A stretch of DNA of 64,000 nt, from NCBI RefSeq assembly GCF_033842475.1, contig NZ_JAWXYB010000018.1:1-64000 (forward strand), given 5' to 3'. The DNA comes from Acidiphilium acidophilum. Lineage in GTDB: Bacteria; Pseudomonadota; Alphaproteobacteria; Acetobacterales; Acetobacteraceae. Position 1 is the first letter of the stretch. Each line of letters begins with the position of its first letter. Positions 53,763-63,716 of this stretch are shown piece after piece. The notes beneath the pieces are model-generated. The model was not told the origin of the DNA, searched no databases, and was given only the letters and a program-made list of their open reading frames with translations. The position numbers and the translations under genes were made by a program.

Positions 53763-54236
53763 ATGCCCAAGAACATCAAAAAATCATCGAAACAATCAAG
53801 CAGGGAACAGGTCCCCCCGAAAGCAAAAGTTGCACCCGCAAAAGTGAAACCGGTTGTCGCCAAGCCTCCCGTGAAGGTCGCATCGAAAGTGCAAAAAACG
53901 CCGCCGGCAAAGACGGTCGCCGCTGCGGAAAAGCCGCAGCTTTCAGTTCAGGAATTGCGGGATCGGGTTGCAGAACTCGAGAGAACCAACAGCACCCTGC
54001 AGATGAAGAGCCAGGCCGACCGCAAGAGCCTGACAGATGTCCTGGCTCAGATCAAAATGCTGCAGGCTGAATTGGAAAAATCCATTGCAGCATCACCGCT
54101 CCTCGAAGCTGCCCCGGTTCCAGACGCATCGCCGTCTCCATCCTCGGTCAGTGCGCCGGAGTCCAAGACAGCCCCAACGGCTACTCCCAAGCCGACGAAG
54201 AAACCGATCGTTAAACGGGGCAAGATCAAGACCTGA
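53763..54236 (+). CDS. Lys/Ala/Pro-rich coiled-coil protein
   Basis: 157 aa; gataggaactgtct precedes the ATG. Residues 1-58 are Lys/Ala/Pro/Val-rich and strongly basic (histone-H1-like), 59-105 are a coiled coil (QELRDRVAELERTNSTLQMK, DVLAQIKMLQAELEKS), and the tail is Pro/Ser/Thr-rich ending in KKPIVKRGKIKT. Probably DNA-associated. One of few plus-strand genes in the backbone block. No family recognised. Confidence 0.6.
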   Translation: MPKNIKKSSKQSSREQVPPKAKVAPAKVKPVVAKPPVKVASKVQKTPPAKTVAAAEKPQLSVQELRDRVAELERTNSTLQMKSQADRKSLTDVLAQIKMLQAELEKSIAASPLLEAAPVPDASPSPSSVSAPESKTAPTATPKPTKKPIVKRGKIKT

Positions 54237-54282
54237 ACCGCACCTGAACGACCGGGACGGACGCGGTAGCCGATCGTTGCGT

Positions 54283-54474
54283 CTATTGGGCCGCTTCGGT
54301 TGCGGCGATCTCTTCGCGCAACTCCTCGATCGTCACGTCGGTGTCGATCTGTGCGAAGGGGCCTCCGTCGCAACGGGTGTCGACGGTGGCGTGGACCGCC
54401 ACCCACCAGTGCGGAAGATCGTGGCCGGGTAGCGCTGACGCAGGTGGGGGTTTCGCCTTCAGCATCGATCGCAT
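54283..54474 (-). CDS. Small hypothetical ORF
   Basis: 63 aa from the ATG at 54474. The second half (HWWVAVHATVDT, DVTIEELREEIAATEAAQ) looks like a real protein. A different frame from ATG 54513 begins MTGTMDEDSILDAIDAEGE with a good start and may be the true N-terminus, which would require a frameshift near 54430. No family recognised. Confidence 0.4.
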   Translation of the reverse strand: MRSMLKAKPPPASALPGHDLPHWWVAVHATVDTRCDGGPFAQIDTDVTIEELREEIAATEAAQ

Positions 54475-55242
54475 CGAGGATGCTGTCCTCGTCCATGGTG
54501 CCGGTCATGAGCAGTGATCCTTTCAGTGCAGAGGTTGATCGGGCGATTGCGCGGCCATCAGGTCGCGGTAGCGATCGCGCACGGCGGGGCCGGTCAGATA
54601 GGCCGCGTCGATGGCGAGAAGAGTGCTGATCCTGCGGCGGATCCCCGCGATCAGTTCGGCGTCTTCGATTCCGGGCACCGCTGTCGGCCAGCCTTTGACG
54701 TAGAGCAGGTGCCGGGGCAGTCGCGCCTCGAGCCACATCCGCTCGATCGCCGCCCGTTTGGCGCTCGCGACGGCAGACCGCATCTCGGCATCGAGCAGGT
54801 CCGGCGCGACGTCCGCAAGCCAGCGATTCCCCTGAAAGCCGAAGGTCGAGCGCGCTTCGAGATCGACCATGGCGCGGTAGATCTCGTGGTTATCCGGGCA
54901 GGAGGCAGCGGCCCGCAGGTCACCGATCGAGCTCATGATGCAGAACGCGCAAGAAACCCGGCTCGAGCCGTAAACCCGGTAGGCTTCGTGGATTTCGAGC
55001 CCGGCATCATCGAGGGTTTGCCAGACCTGTTCGACCGGCCATTCGATGATCGGGTTCCAGATCTGGGCCTCACGCTTTCCGCTGGTCAGATGGGGATCGC
55101 GCGCTGCCACCGGCCTGCCGCGCCGCGCCGCACTTTCCTGACGCCGGATCCCGGTGACGTTCAGGATCGGGCGATCGGGGAAGCGTTTTGCGAGGGCGGA
55201 GGCGATAATGCGGGTCTTCATCTCCGATGTGCAGAAGCGGAG

Positions 55243-56595
55243 GATTGAGCAACCTGATGTCTGGAAAATAGGGCGAGCGGGGGTCAGGCATCCTGGTAGT
55301 CCCACTTGATGTAGCCCTTGGTGTCGGCGGCCCATTTTTCATCGATTTCGACGAGGACGGCGCTGACGAGGCGTTCGAGGGAGGCTTCGTTGGGGAAGAC
55401 CCTGATTTTGGTGGTGCGGCGTTTGAGTTCCTGCTGGATGCCGCGTTCCATGGGGTTGGAAGTGCGAAGCCGGCGCTGGTGGGGTTCTGGCAGTGTGAAG
55501 ACGGTGAGGCCTTCGGGGATATTTCGTTCGAGCCAATCGGCGAGCTTTGGTGCGGTGTCGCGATAGGCATTGACGAGGGTTGTGAGAGCGATCTGGGCAG
55601 CGGCGAGGGAATTTGCGTTCCAGACGGTCCGGAGTTCTGCGCCGATGCGTTTGCGGATGGCGTGGTTGGGGGCGTGGTGGATGGCGTTTTGGGCGAGGTG
55701 GAACTGGCATCGTTGCCAGTGTGCGGCGCCGAAGACGGCGCGGCGTGCGGCGTGCAATCCGGCATGGTCATCGGAGACGATGAATTCGACGCCTCGCAGG
55801 CCACGCTGATGGAGGCTTTCGAGGAAGGCACGCCAATGGACTTCGGCCTCGGAAAGGGCGACCGAGACGCCGAGGACACGGCGGCGTTCATCGGGTCCGA
55901 TGCCGATGGCCGAGAGCACGGCGGCATCGCGGACGACGCCATTATCGCGCATTTTTTCATATCTGGCGTCGAGGATGAGGTAGCGGATCTCGGCGAGGGG
56001 TCGGGTGCGCCAGGCGGCGAGTTCGTCATCGAGCAGCTTGCTGGCGCGGCTGACCTGAGCGGAGGAGAGGCTTTCGATGCCGAATTCGCGCATGACGGCC
56101 TCGACGTCGCGGGTGGAGACGCCTTTGATGTACATTTCGGCGACGGCGACCATGACGGCGCGGACCGAGCGTCGGCCGCGTTCGAGGGACTGTGGGTAGA
56201 AGGGTTCGCCCACGTGACCGGCGGTTTTGGGGACATCGACGGTGATCGACCCGGCCGGGGTATCGATCCGCTTGGGCTTGTAGCCATTGGCGTAACCCTG
56301 ACGATCGGGGTTGCGCTCGTAGTGACTGGCGTGGAGGAAGCGTTCGCGCTCGATCTGCATGGCGAGTTCGAAGGTCCTGGCAAATACCGTGGCGATATCG
56401 CCTGCGCCGTTTTCGATCAGATGTTCCAAAAGTGCCTCGATAATCGTATCCTTTTTGGCGTCCATTCATCGGTCTCCATGTTGGTGTGAACAACTGCATG
56501 GAATACCAGAATGAACAGCCCTTGCCGGGGCATGCCCCGGCAAGGGCACCAACTCCCAACCCAAAATGAATTTCCAGACGTCAGGTTACACCACC
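55243..56595 (-). mobile_element. IS256-family element, copy 3 (1353 bp, inverted)
   Basis: Same ends in the opposite orientation, flanked by the 8-bp duplication aagcggag (55235-55242 and 56596-56603). Confidence 0.95.
55284..56465 (-). CDS. IS256-family transposase, copy 3
   Basis: 393 aa, identical in sequence to copies 1, 2 and 4. Same orientation as the gene it interrupts. The leader palindrome lies at 56518-56547. Confidence 0.95.
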   Translation of the reverse strand: MDAKKDTIIEALLEHLIENGAGDIATVFARTFELAMQIERERFLHASHYERNPDRQGYANGYKPKRIDTPAGSITVDVPKTAGHVGEPFYPQSLERGRRSVRAVMVAVAEMYIKGVSTRDVEAVMREFGIESLSSAQVSRASKLLDDELAAWRTRPLAEIRYLILDARYEKMRDNGVVRDAAVLSAIGIGPDERRRVLGVSVALSEAEVHWRAFLESLHQRGLRGVEFIVSDDHAGLHAARRAVFGAAHWQRCQFHLAQNAIHHAPNHAIRKRIGAELRTVWNANSLAAAQIALTTLVNAYRDTAPKLADWLERNIPEGLTVFTLPEPHQRRLRTSNPMERGIQQELKRRTTKIRVFPNEASLERLVSAVLVEIDEKWAADTKGYIKWDYQDA

Positions 56596-57992
56596 AAGCG
56601 GAGTGCCGGTGTGCTCCACGGCAGGATCATCTGGACGCATTCGAGCGATGCGTACCGGGCGACGTTGTTGGTCCAGCGCGCTTCCCATCGGTGCAACAGG
56701 TCGCCAGCCTTGCGCCGGACCACGACCAGTTCCCATCCCAGCGCTCCGGCCAGTCGACGACACGCCGGCAGGCTGTCCTGCCATTCGACGCGACCGAGAT
56801 CGGCATGGATCAGAATGCGGGGACCGGCATGGTCGATGGTGCGCAGGTGGCGGTCGACCGCGATCGCCACCGCTCCGGAATCCTTGCCCCCGGAGACGCC
56901 GACCGCAACCGCCGCACTGGCAGCGAGCAACCGGCAGATCTCCTGCGTCAGCGCGATCGGATGATCGAACGAACGATCGCCGGGATCGTCACCCAGATCG
57001 AGTTTGGCCTGCCGGTCATCTCCGAACCTGCCGAACTCGTATCGCAGCAAGCCGGGGTCGGTCTGTCCCCTCCCCTGCCCTGCGTCCAGTCTGCCAACGG
57101 CCGCCATCACGCCGCCGCGGCGAGTTCGACCCCGCCCTCGTCCTCATGATCGATCTCGGCCAGCGCGTCGTCATCCTGATCATCGCGATAGGCGGATGCG
57201 GCGACGCTGGCCGCGTAATCGGGGTGGAAAGCCAGCAGATAATCCGCGACACGCTGGGCGTCGGCTGCGGCCCGGAAGATCGCCTTCTTCTCGGATTTGA
57301 GGACGGTCAGCCAATCGGCAACGTAGCTCGCGGTGTTCTCGATCTCGGCCGCAACGCCGATCACGGTGCAGACATTCACCGACGCGATCGAGACCACCAG
57401 TTCCTCGAACGCATAGGCGGCTGAGCCGAACCGGCCGCCTTGGCTCAGATTGAGCCGGGGTGCGGCGTAGGCGTAATGGCCAGCCTCATGCAGGGCGGTA
57501 TACGCAAAGGCGGCATCGCTGCGGAACGCGGCTTTCGGGGGCAGGCGGATGCAATCCTGTGCCGGAATGAAGCACGCGCTCGATCCGCCGTAATCGATCC
57601 GGGCACCGCTGTTCGTCAGGATCGTCTCGACCGCTTCGGGCGTGCGCCAAGGCTGGGTCGAGAGATCCGGTGGGCAATAGACGGGCACATTGTCCATCTG
57701 CGAGGCGTGAAACACCGGCGAGGTGCGCAGCAGGCGGAAGTACCGGTTGTAGTCATCGCCACTGTGGCTATGCCCGCCCGATCCCCCGGCCTCCCCACCA
57801 CCGCTGGCGTTGCCAGCATCGCCTTTGCGGAGGCATCGCTTGTAGAAGACGACGGTGGTGGCGGTCTCGCCCTTGCGGACCTGCCAGCCGCGCTCTTTAG
57901 CCTGGCGATAGGAACACCAGCGCGGATCGCCGTTGAAGCGGAGATCCTGGGTGAGGCCGAGCATCAGATTGTTGATCCCGCGATAGACCCGG

Positions 57993-59345
57993 GGTGGTGT
58001 AACCTGACGTCTGGAAATTCATTTTGGGTTGGGAGTTGGTGCCCTTGCCGGGGCATGCCCCGGCAAGGGCTGTTCATTCTGGTATTCCATGCAGTTGTTC
58101 ACACCAACATGGAGACCGATGAATGGACGCCAAAAAGGATACGATTATCGAGGCACTTTTGGAACATCTGATCGAAAACGGCGCAGGCGATATCGCCACG
58201 GTATTTGCCAGGACCTTCGAACTCGCCATGCAGATCGAGCGCGAACGCTTCCTCCACGCCAGTCACTACGAGCGCAACCCCGATCGTCAGGGTTACGCCA
58301 ATGGCTACAAGCCCAAGCGGATCGATACCCCGGCCGGGTCGATCACCGTCGATGTCCCCAAAACCGCCGGTCACGTGGGCGAACCCTTCTACCCACAGTC
58401 CCTCGAACGCGGCCGACGCTCGGTCCGCGCCGTCATGGTCGCCGTCGCCGAAATGTACATCAAAGGCGTCTCCACCCGCGACGTCGAGGCCGTCATGCGC
58501 GAATTCGGCATCGAAAGCCTCTCCTCCGCTCAGGTCAGCCGCGCCAGCAAGCTGCTCGATGACGAACTCGCCGCCTGGCGCACCCGACCCCTCGCCGAGA
58601 TCCGCTACCTCATCCTCGACGCCAGATATGAAAAAATGCGCGATAATGGCGTCGTCCGCGATGCCGCCGTGCTCTCGGCCATCGGCATCGGACCCGATGA
58701 ACGCCGCCGTGTCCTCGGCGTCTCGGTCGCCCTTTCCGAGGCCGAAGTCCATTGGCGTGCCTTCCTCGAAAGCCTCCATCAGCGTGGCCTGCGAGGCGTC
58801 GAATTCATCGTCTCCGATGACCATGCCGGATTGCACGCCGCACGCCGCGCCGTCTTCGGCGCCGCACACTGGCAACGATGCCAGTTCCACCTCGCCCAAA
58901 ACGCCATCCACCACGCCCCCAACCACGCCATCCGCAAACGCATCGGCGCAGAACTCCGGACCGTCTGGAACGCAAATTCCCTCGCCGCTGCCCAGATCGC
59001 TCTCACAACCCTCGTCAATGCCTATCGCGACACCGCACCAAAGCTCGCCGATTGGCTCGAACGAAATATCCCCGAAGGCCTCACCGTCTTCACACTGCCA
59101 GAACCCCACCAGCGCCGGCTTCGCACTTCCAACCCCATGGAACGCGGCATCCAGCAGGAACTCAAACGCCGCACCACCAAAATCAGGGTCTTCCCCAACG
59201 AAGCCTCCCTCGAACGCCTCGTCAGCGCCGTCCTCGTCGAAATCGATGAAAAATGGGCCGCCGACACCAAGGGCTACATCAAGTGGGACTACCAGGATGC
59301 CTGACCCCCGCTCGCCCTATTTTCCAGACATCAGGTTGCTCAATC
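57993..59345 (+). mobile_element. IS256-family element, copy 4 (1353 bp)
   Basis: Flanked by the 8-bp duplication agacccgg (57985-57992 and 59346-59353). Opposite orientation to copy 3, 1.4 kb away. Confidence 0.95.
58123..59304 (+). CDS. IS256-family transposase, copy 4
   Basis: 393 aa, identical in sequence to copies 1-3; oriented against the ardC gene it splits. Palindrome at 58041-58070. Confidence 0.95.
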   Translation: MDAKKDTIIEALLEHLIENGAGDIATVFARTFELAMQIERERFLHASHYERNPDRQGYANGYKPKRIDTPAGSITVDVPKTAGHVGEPFYPQSLERGRRSVRAVMVAVAEMYIKGVSTRDVEAVMREFGIESLSSAQVSRASKLLDDELAAWRTRPLAEIRYLILDARYEKMRDNGVVRDAAVLSAIGIGPDERRRVLGVSVALSEAEVHWRAFLESLHQRGLRGVEFIVSDDHAGLHAARRAVFGAAHWQRCQFHLAQNAIHHAPNHAIRKRIGAELRTVWNANSLAAAQIALTTLVNAYRDTAPKLADWLERNIPEGLTVFTLPEPHQRRLRTSNPMERGIQQELKRRTTKIRVFPNEASLERLVSAVLVEIDEKWAADTKGYIKWDYQDA

Positions 59346-59588
59346 AGACCCGGCCGGTGGTCGGGTTCATCGGTGCGCCGCACGCGACCTGATCCCAGCC
59401 GCGCTGCCAGGGCAGGACGCCCCGCTCGAGGGCGGCGATGATCTTGTCCGTGACCTCCTGATAGATGTCGCGCGGGGTTGCGGCGGGACGATGGGTCCGA
59501 TGGGGCCGGTGGCATTTCGGGTTGCGCATGGATTGTTCTCCTTTCCTGAAAAACATCCATTCGCGGGCCGCCTCGGGCCGGGGGCGGC

Positions 59589-59689
59589 AAGGGCGCGGGG
59601 CGGGCCTCTTCGCCCGCCCCGCGGGAAACGCAGCCACGCGCAGCCGGCGCACCGCGCCGGCGAGCATGGCGAGGCCCTACCCCTTGCGG
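59589..59689 (-). repeat. GC-rich leader repeat, copy B
   Basis: Counterpart of 53556-53655, 60 bases upstream of the ardC start. The minus-strand ATG at 59667 in its gcgagcatggcgagg core is in frame with ardC, unlike copy A. Confidence 0.6.
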
Positions 59690-59721
59690 CACCCGGTCCG
59701 CATGCGGCATCGCGTCCCTCG

Positions 59722-59935
59722 TCAGGGTCCGTCGGTGGGACCTGCCATCGCGAGAATACTGGCGCGGGTCACCAGCTCGCGTCCGGCACGCGGTGTTCGG
59801 GGTGCCCGGCGCAACCGGGCGGCGAACGGAAGTCCCATGGAGCGGGCGCGTTTCGAGACGATGGTGGGATCGCGGTCCAGTTGCCGCAGCCAGATCGGTG
59901 ATCGAGATGCCGCCATCATGGGCGGTCCGCACGAT
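59722..59935 (-). pseudogene. Small helix-turn-helix protein, frameshifted
   Basis: The frame from about 59935 reads RTAHDGGISITDLAA, then a one-base shift is needed (near 59880) to continue QLDRDPTIVSKRARSMGLPF and on to a stop at 59722. Together they form a helix-turn-helix of the Myb/SANT-like type found in small plasmid and phage proteins. No clean single frame covers it, so it is probably inactive. Confidence 0.5.
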
Positions 59936-60244
59936 CCCTCCCTTAATGGGTCCGCAGGATCGCGTCGTCTTCAGCGCTTCAAGGCCGGCCCCAGCCGCTC
60001 ATAGTTGCCGTCAGCGACCATATCTTTCCATAAAGTCAGAGACTTGAACCGCTCCTGCCAGCAAATGCCTGAGACAGGTGAATAAGACTTGTTAGCCGAG
60101 ATGGGAGCGAGCACCACGAATGAGGAAGATCTGACTCAGACTGTATGTTTACGCTTCAGGATTAATCACTTCGTAACGGTTTCTCTATATTCCCCAGGTT
60201 GAACGCAGCCATAAGCGTTGACGCCTATTTTCGGAGCCCCGTTG
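59936..60244. other. Intergenic region before the chemoreceptor
   Basis: No gene seen. Composition shifts to lower GC around 60060-60200, where an AT-rich stretch (acggtttctctatattcc, ending near 60197) may hold the promoter of the chemoreceptor; no operator could be defined. Confidence 0.4.
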
Positions 60245-62191
60245 ATGAAGCACCTGTCGATCATCCTGAAATTCCTGTCGATCATGGGCGCTTTCGGCGT
60301 CTTTACCATCGCCATGGCGTTCTACGCCACCGGCCAACTCTCCAGCACAGCCCGATCCTACGACAATCTGATCAACCACGACAACAGAGCATCCTACCTC
60401 GTCGCCCGCGGTAATCGCGCCATGATGACGGCGGAGGCTTCGATCGCCAACCTCCTGATCGCGGTGACTCCCGCTGGCAAAAAAAAAGCGGAACAGGAGC
60501 TAGAAACGGCACATCACCAGCTTGATGATTTCTATACCCAGGCCGCATCCCTCAGCTCATCCCAGGCCGCCACGATCAACGCGGTCAGGGCCGATGCGGA
60601 TCAACTGCTTAACCAGACCTGCGAGTTAGGGATCAAACAGGGGGCCGCCGCCACGGAGGGCACCACCGTCTTGACCTCGCAGGCGACTTACCTGAGTGAC
60701 TGCCAGCCTGCCTTCAGGCCGATCGTCGCGCGCGCATTCGGTGCCGCCATTGCGCTGAGCCACCAAACCGATGCCGAAGCGGTTACGCTGAAAGCCGATG
60801 CGGCCCATTCCGTCATGCTAACCTTCGCCGCGATTCTGCTCGGTCTGGCCGTCGTGCTCACCGGCGGCTTCTTTGCCATCCGGACCTGGCTGGTCACCCC
60901 GCTCAATGCCTTGCAGGGCGCCATGATGAAGCTCTCCGGCGGTGACCTGACCGCCAACGTCGCGGGTAGCGATCGTCGTGACGAAGTCGGCAGCATGGCA
61001 CGCGCGGTGCAGGTCTTCAAGGACGCAGGCATCGAGAAAATCCGCCTCGAAGGCGAGGCTACCCAAGCCCGCCAGGAGGCCGAGGTTCTGCGCCAGCGCG
61101 GCGAAGCGGAACGTGAAACCGCCGCCAAGCAGCTCGCCTTTGTGGTCGAATCCCTCGCCGCCGGCCTTGAAAAACTGGCCGCCGGCGCACTCACCTTCCG
61201 GCTCAGCCAGAGCTTCGCACCGGAATACGAACGCCTGCGCAGCGACTTCAACGCGGCGATGGAAAAGCTTCAGGACACCATGAAGATTATCACCGCCAAC
61301 ACCGCCGCCATCCGCGCCGGCACCGGCGAAATCTCGGTCGCGGCCGATGATCTGTCACGCCGTACTGAACAACAGGCGGCCAGCCTCGAACAAACCGCCG
61401 CAGCCCTCGACCAGATCACCGCAACCGTCCGCCGCACCGCCGAAGGCGCCAGCCACGCCCGCGAAGTGGTCGGCACCGCCCAGGCCGACGCCGAACGCAG
61501 CGGCGAAGTGGTGCGCGAAGCCGTCGCCGCCATGAGCGGCATCGAAGCCTCCTCCCAGCAGATCGGCAACATCATCGGCGTGATCGATGAAATCGCCTTC
61601 CAGACCAACCTGCTCGCGCTCAACGCTGGGGTCGAAGCCGCCCGCGCCGGCGATGCCGGGCGCGGCTTTGCCGTCGTCGCCTCCGAAGTGCGCGCCCTCG
61701 CCCAACGCTCGGCCGACGCCGCGAAGGAAATTAAGGCCCTGATCTCCACCTCGACCCAGCAGGTCGGCTCCGGCGTCGACCTCGTCGGCCAGACCGGCAA
61801 GGCCTTGCAACGCATCGTCACCCAGATCGGCGAAATCAACAGCGTCGTCGTTCAGATCGCCGCATCCGCCCAGGAACAGGCAACCGGTCTCCATCAGGTC
61901 AACGTGGCGGTCAACCAAATGGATCAAGTCACCCAGCAGAACGCCGCCATGGTCGAACAATCAACCGCCGCAAGCCACGCTCTGGCTCAGGAAACCCAAG
62001 ATCTGTCCGTCCTAATAGCCAAGTTCCAAATCGGCGAAGCCACCACCGAGCAACCGGCGCGCCACGTATCCCCCAGACCGGTCCCCCGCCCCACACCGCC
62101 CGCACGCGCCGCCACACCAAAAGCCGCCACCGCCGGTGGACGCAAACTCGAGATCGTCAGCAACACCGCCGAAAAATGGGAGGATTTTTGA
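60245..62191 (+). CDS. Methyl-accepting chemotaxis protein
   Basis: 648 aa from the ATG at 60245 (cggagccccgttg before it; a TTG nine codons earlier is possible). An N-terminal membrane helix (residues 5-30), a periplasmic four-helix-type sensor (about 35-190), a second helix (about 193-215, [18 protein letters not shown]), HAMP ([13 protein letters not shown]...GD) and a second HAMP-like repeat near 325 precede the signalling hairpin with [21 protein letters not shown]. The C-terminus ends KWEDF, which fits the xWxxF tail used by some receptors to bind CheR. The ligand cannot be predicted. Confidence 0.9.
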   Translation: MKHLSIILKFLSIMGAFGVFTIAMAFYATGQLSSTARSYDNLINHDNRASYLVARGNRAMMTAEASIANLLIAVTPAGKKKAEQELETAHHQLDDFYTQAASLSSSQAATINAVRADADQLLNQTCELGIKQGAAATEGTTVLTSQATYLSDCQPAFRPIVARAFGAAIALSHQTDAEAVTLKADAAHSVMLTFAAILLGLAVVLTGGFFAIRTWLVTPLNALQGAMMKLSGGDLTANVAGSDRRDEVGSMARAVQVFKDAGIEKIRLEGEATQARQEAEVLRQRGEAERETAAKQLAFVVESLAAGLEKLAAGALTFRLSQSFAPEYERLRSDFNAAMEKLQDTMKIITANTAAIRAGTGEISVAADDLSRRTEQQAASLEQTAAALDQITATVRRTAEGASHAREVVGTAQADAERSGEVVREAVAAMSGIEASSQQIGNIIGVIDEIAFQTNLLALNAGVEAARAGDAGRGFAVVASEVRALAQRSADAAKEIKALISTSTQQVGSGVDLVGQTGKALQRIVTQIGEINSVVVQIAASAQEQATGLHQVNVAVNQMDQVTQQNAAMVEQSTAASHALAQETQDLSVLIAKFQIGEATTEQPARHVSPRPVPRPTPPARAATPKAATAGGRKLEIVSNTAEKWEDF

Positions 62192-62269
62192 CCGAGATTA
62201 TACATGAGGGTTATCATGCGTGGACCACCCGCGGAGTTCACGTTGGAACTTGATTGGATCCTGCGGTGA

Positions 62270-62469
62270 GAAGCAACGCCGGGGGAATTAAGATGGAAGC
62301 GGCGCCGTTCTCGTGAAACCGCCCGGCTCATGGTCTTCAAACTCGGCACCGCACCCCCAAAACCTGGCGCAAACTCAACGGAGAAAACCAATTGCCCAAG
62401 GTCGTTTAGGGCACTACTTTCCGGGACGGCGTCGAGGTGATCGAGACGCCAGCACAGAACGCCGCCTGA
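62270..62469 (+). pseudogene. Degenerate C-terminus of an IS256-type transposase
   Basis: Pieces RRRSRETARLMVFKLGTA, then after a frameshift KTWRKLNGENQLPKVV, an in-frame stop, and FRDGVEVIETPAQNAA with a stop at 62469 correspond to the end of another IS256 subfamily's transposase. Unrelated at sequence level to the intact 1353-bp IS. With 62192-62269 and 62470-62663 this stretch contains no intact gene. Confidence 0.6.
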
Positions 62470-62500
62470 TCACCGCCGTCACCCAAATTCCACCATAGCT

Positions 62501-62561
62501 CGGCAGCTGCGCCTCGCGCTGCATCCGCTCGATCGCCGCCAGTTTGGCGCTCGCGACGGCA
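62501..62561 (-). pseudogene. Short fragment of a PAPS-reductase-like gene
   Basis: 62522-62561 matches 54736-54775 with one mismatch in 40 bases; the minus frame gives AVASAKLAAIERM, as in the gene at 54523-57107. Flanking bases are also similar. A second, mostly deleted copy of that gene once lay here. Confidence 0.6.
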
Positions 62562-62663
62562 TATACTCGTTGTTAACTGTCTCTGTGATATGTTCAGCTT
62601 GTTGCCTCGCCTCCGCTTTCACAGCCGCGATCGTAGCAACACCGGTGCCGCCTGGGAGTAGAA

Positions 62664-63716
62664 ATGACGTTATTTGCCAGCCTTTTTTCTATCCGCCACC
62701 AGTTTCATCGTATACGAAGCAGCACAGTGATCGGCCATCGGGAGAAGTCTACGCTGTGCCGCATTCGGGCTGAGCAGATCACTGCCCTGGCACGGAGATC
62801 TCCCATCCTCGCTATGGGCTCCACTGGTTCTTTTTTGGTTTTGGCAGCCTCGATGTATACTCGCACCTCAGGCTCCCTCCTTCTGCTTGGACTGCTCTTA
62901 CTCCTATGTCTTCACGGACTAGCCATGCTCTCCAGCCGCCGGTGGCTGTCTGATCCACCTGCTATAGCGTCAGGATCTCTGTTGGGCATACGTATCGTCT
63001 TTTCGGGACTTATTGCCGGTGTGTGGGTCATCCTGATGATTTTCTTGATTGGCTCAGCAGGGATCGAACAACGCGAGTTGCTGATCTACCTGTTCTCGGG
63101 TCTTATGGCGGCGAGTGTGCTGCTTTCACCATCACGTAGTGTGGCATTCTGCTTTCTAGGAATTGTTGCGATTGGTTCTTTGATTGCTATTACCCGCTTA
63201 CCCGATACGACCGACGGGACGCATCTGATTCTCTTTTCTCTTTTTGCCATGATGATGGCGGCAGCCATTTGGGCGCAGGGAAACGAATTTGTGTCCCGAA
63301 TTCTTACCGAGATCGACTTGGAGGACCAGCGCGAGATCGTTGGACTCCTGCTTCGGGATTTCGAAGAGAGCGCCAGTGATTGGATGTGGGAGACGGACCG
63401 CCTCCATCGATTCTACCGCGTCTCGGATCGCATGGGGGCGGTATTTGAGTGCCCTCCTGATAGCCTCAAGGCGCTTCCGTTAGCCGATTGGTGCCATCCC
63501 CTTGACGACGCCACTGATCTCGATGAGCTAAATGCGCAACGCCTTGCTGCGTGCCTGGAAGCACCGCGACCGTTTCGCGATATCCCGCTGAAAGTGAGAG
63601 CCAACGGCCGTACCAGATGGGTCTCGCTGTCGGGAAAACCCGTCTTTCACGGAGAGGGAGAATTTTTGGGATTTCGCGGGGTTGGCTCTGATATCACGGC
63701 GGCTCACGTCGCCGCG
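62664..63716 (+). CDS. Membrane-bound PAS sensor protein, 3'-truncated by IS256 copy 5
   Basis: The frame from 62664 has about six hydrophobic segments (residues 45-215, for example SLLLLGLLLLLCLHGLAML) then a PAS domain (about 240-345) with DWMWETDRLHRFYRVSD and FLGFRGVGSDITAAHVA. The IS begins at codon 352, where the PAS domain ends; family proteins continue into GGDEF/EAL or histidine kinase domains, which would lie beyond the window. Upstream Met codons at residues 51 and 63 are alternative starts; a ggagtagaa before 62664 supports the chosen start. Confidence 0.65.

Larger units (their letters stand above)
54523..57107 (-). pseudogene. PAPS-reductase-like PP-loop protein, interrupted by IS256 copy 3
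   Basis: 5' part 57107-56596, 3' part 55234-54523; removing IS256 copy 3 and one duplication gives 407 aa in frame. The PP-loop is VGVSGGKDSGAVA, and NVTGIRRQESAARRGRP and SSRVSCAFCIMSS (Cys pair) follow. This is the phosphoadenosine-phosphosulfate-reductase superfamily, which includes DndC of DNA phosphorothioation. On plasmids and phages such proteins are common and their substrate is unknown. The ATG at 57107 shares its A with the ardC stop (TGATG), so both are co-translated. Confidence 0.85.
57107..59529 (-). pseudogene. ardC: ArdC-type antirestriction protein, interrupted by IS256 copy 4
   Basis: 5' part 59529-59346, 3' part 57984-57107; removing IS256 copy 4 and one duplication gives 353 aa in frame. 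N-terminal ssDNA-binding DUF1738 region: DIYQEVTDKIIAALERGVLPW, NPTTGRVYRGINNLML, WCSYRQAKERGWQVRKGE. C-terminal zincin-like domain: ALHEAGHYAYA (HExxH) with a downstream FEELVVSIAS glutamate. ArdC proteins protect incoming plasmid DNA from restriction. ATG at 59529 has aaaggagaacaatcc before it; an in-frame upstream ATG at 59667 lies within a leader repeat. Confidence 0.9.

Noticed and set aside
55243-59345. A bona fide composite transposon moved as a unit by copies 3 and 4
   Set aside because: Each copy has its own 8-bp target duplication, so they inserted independently.
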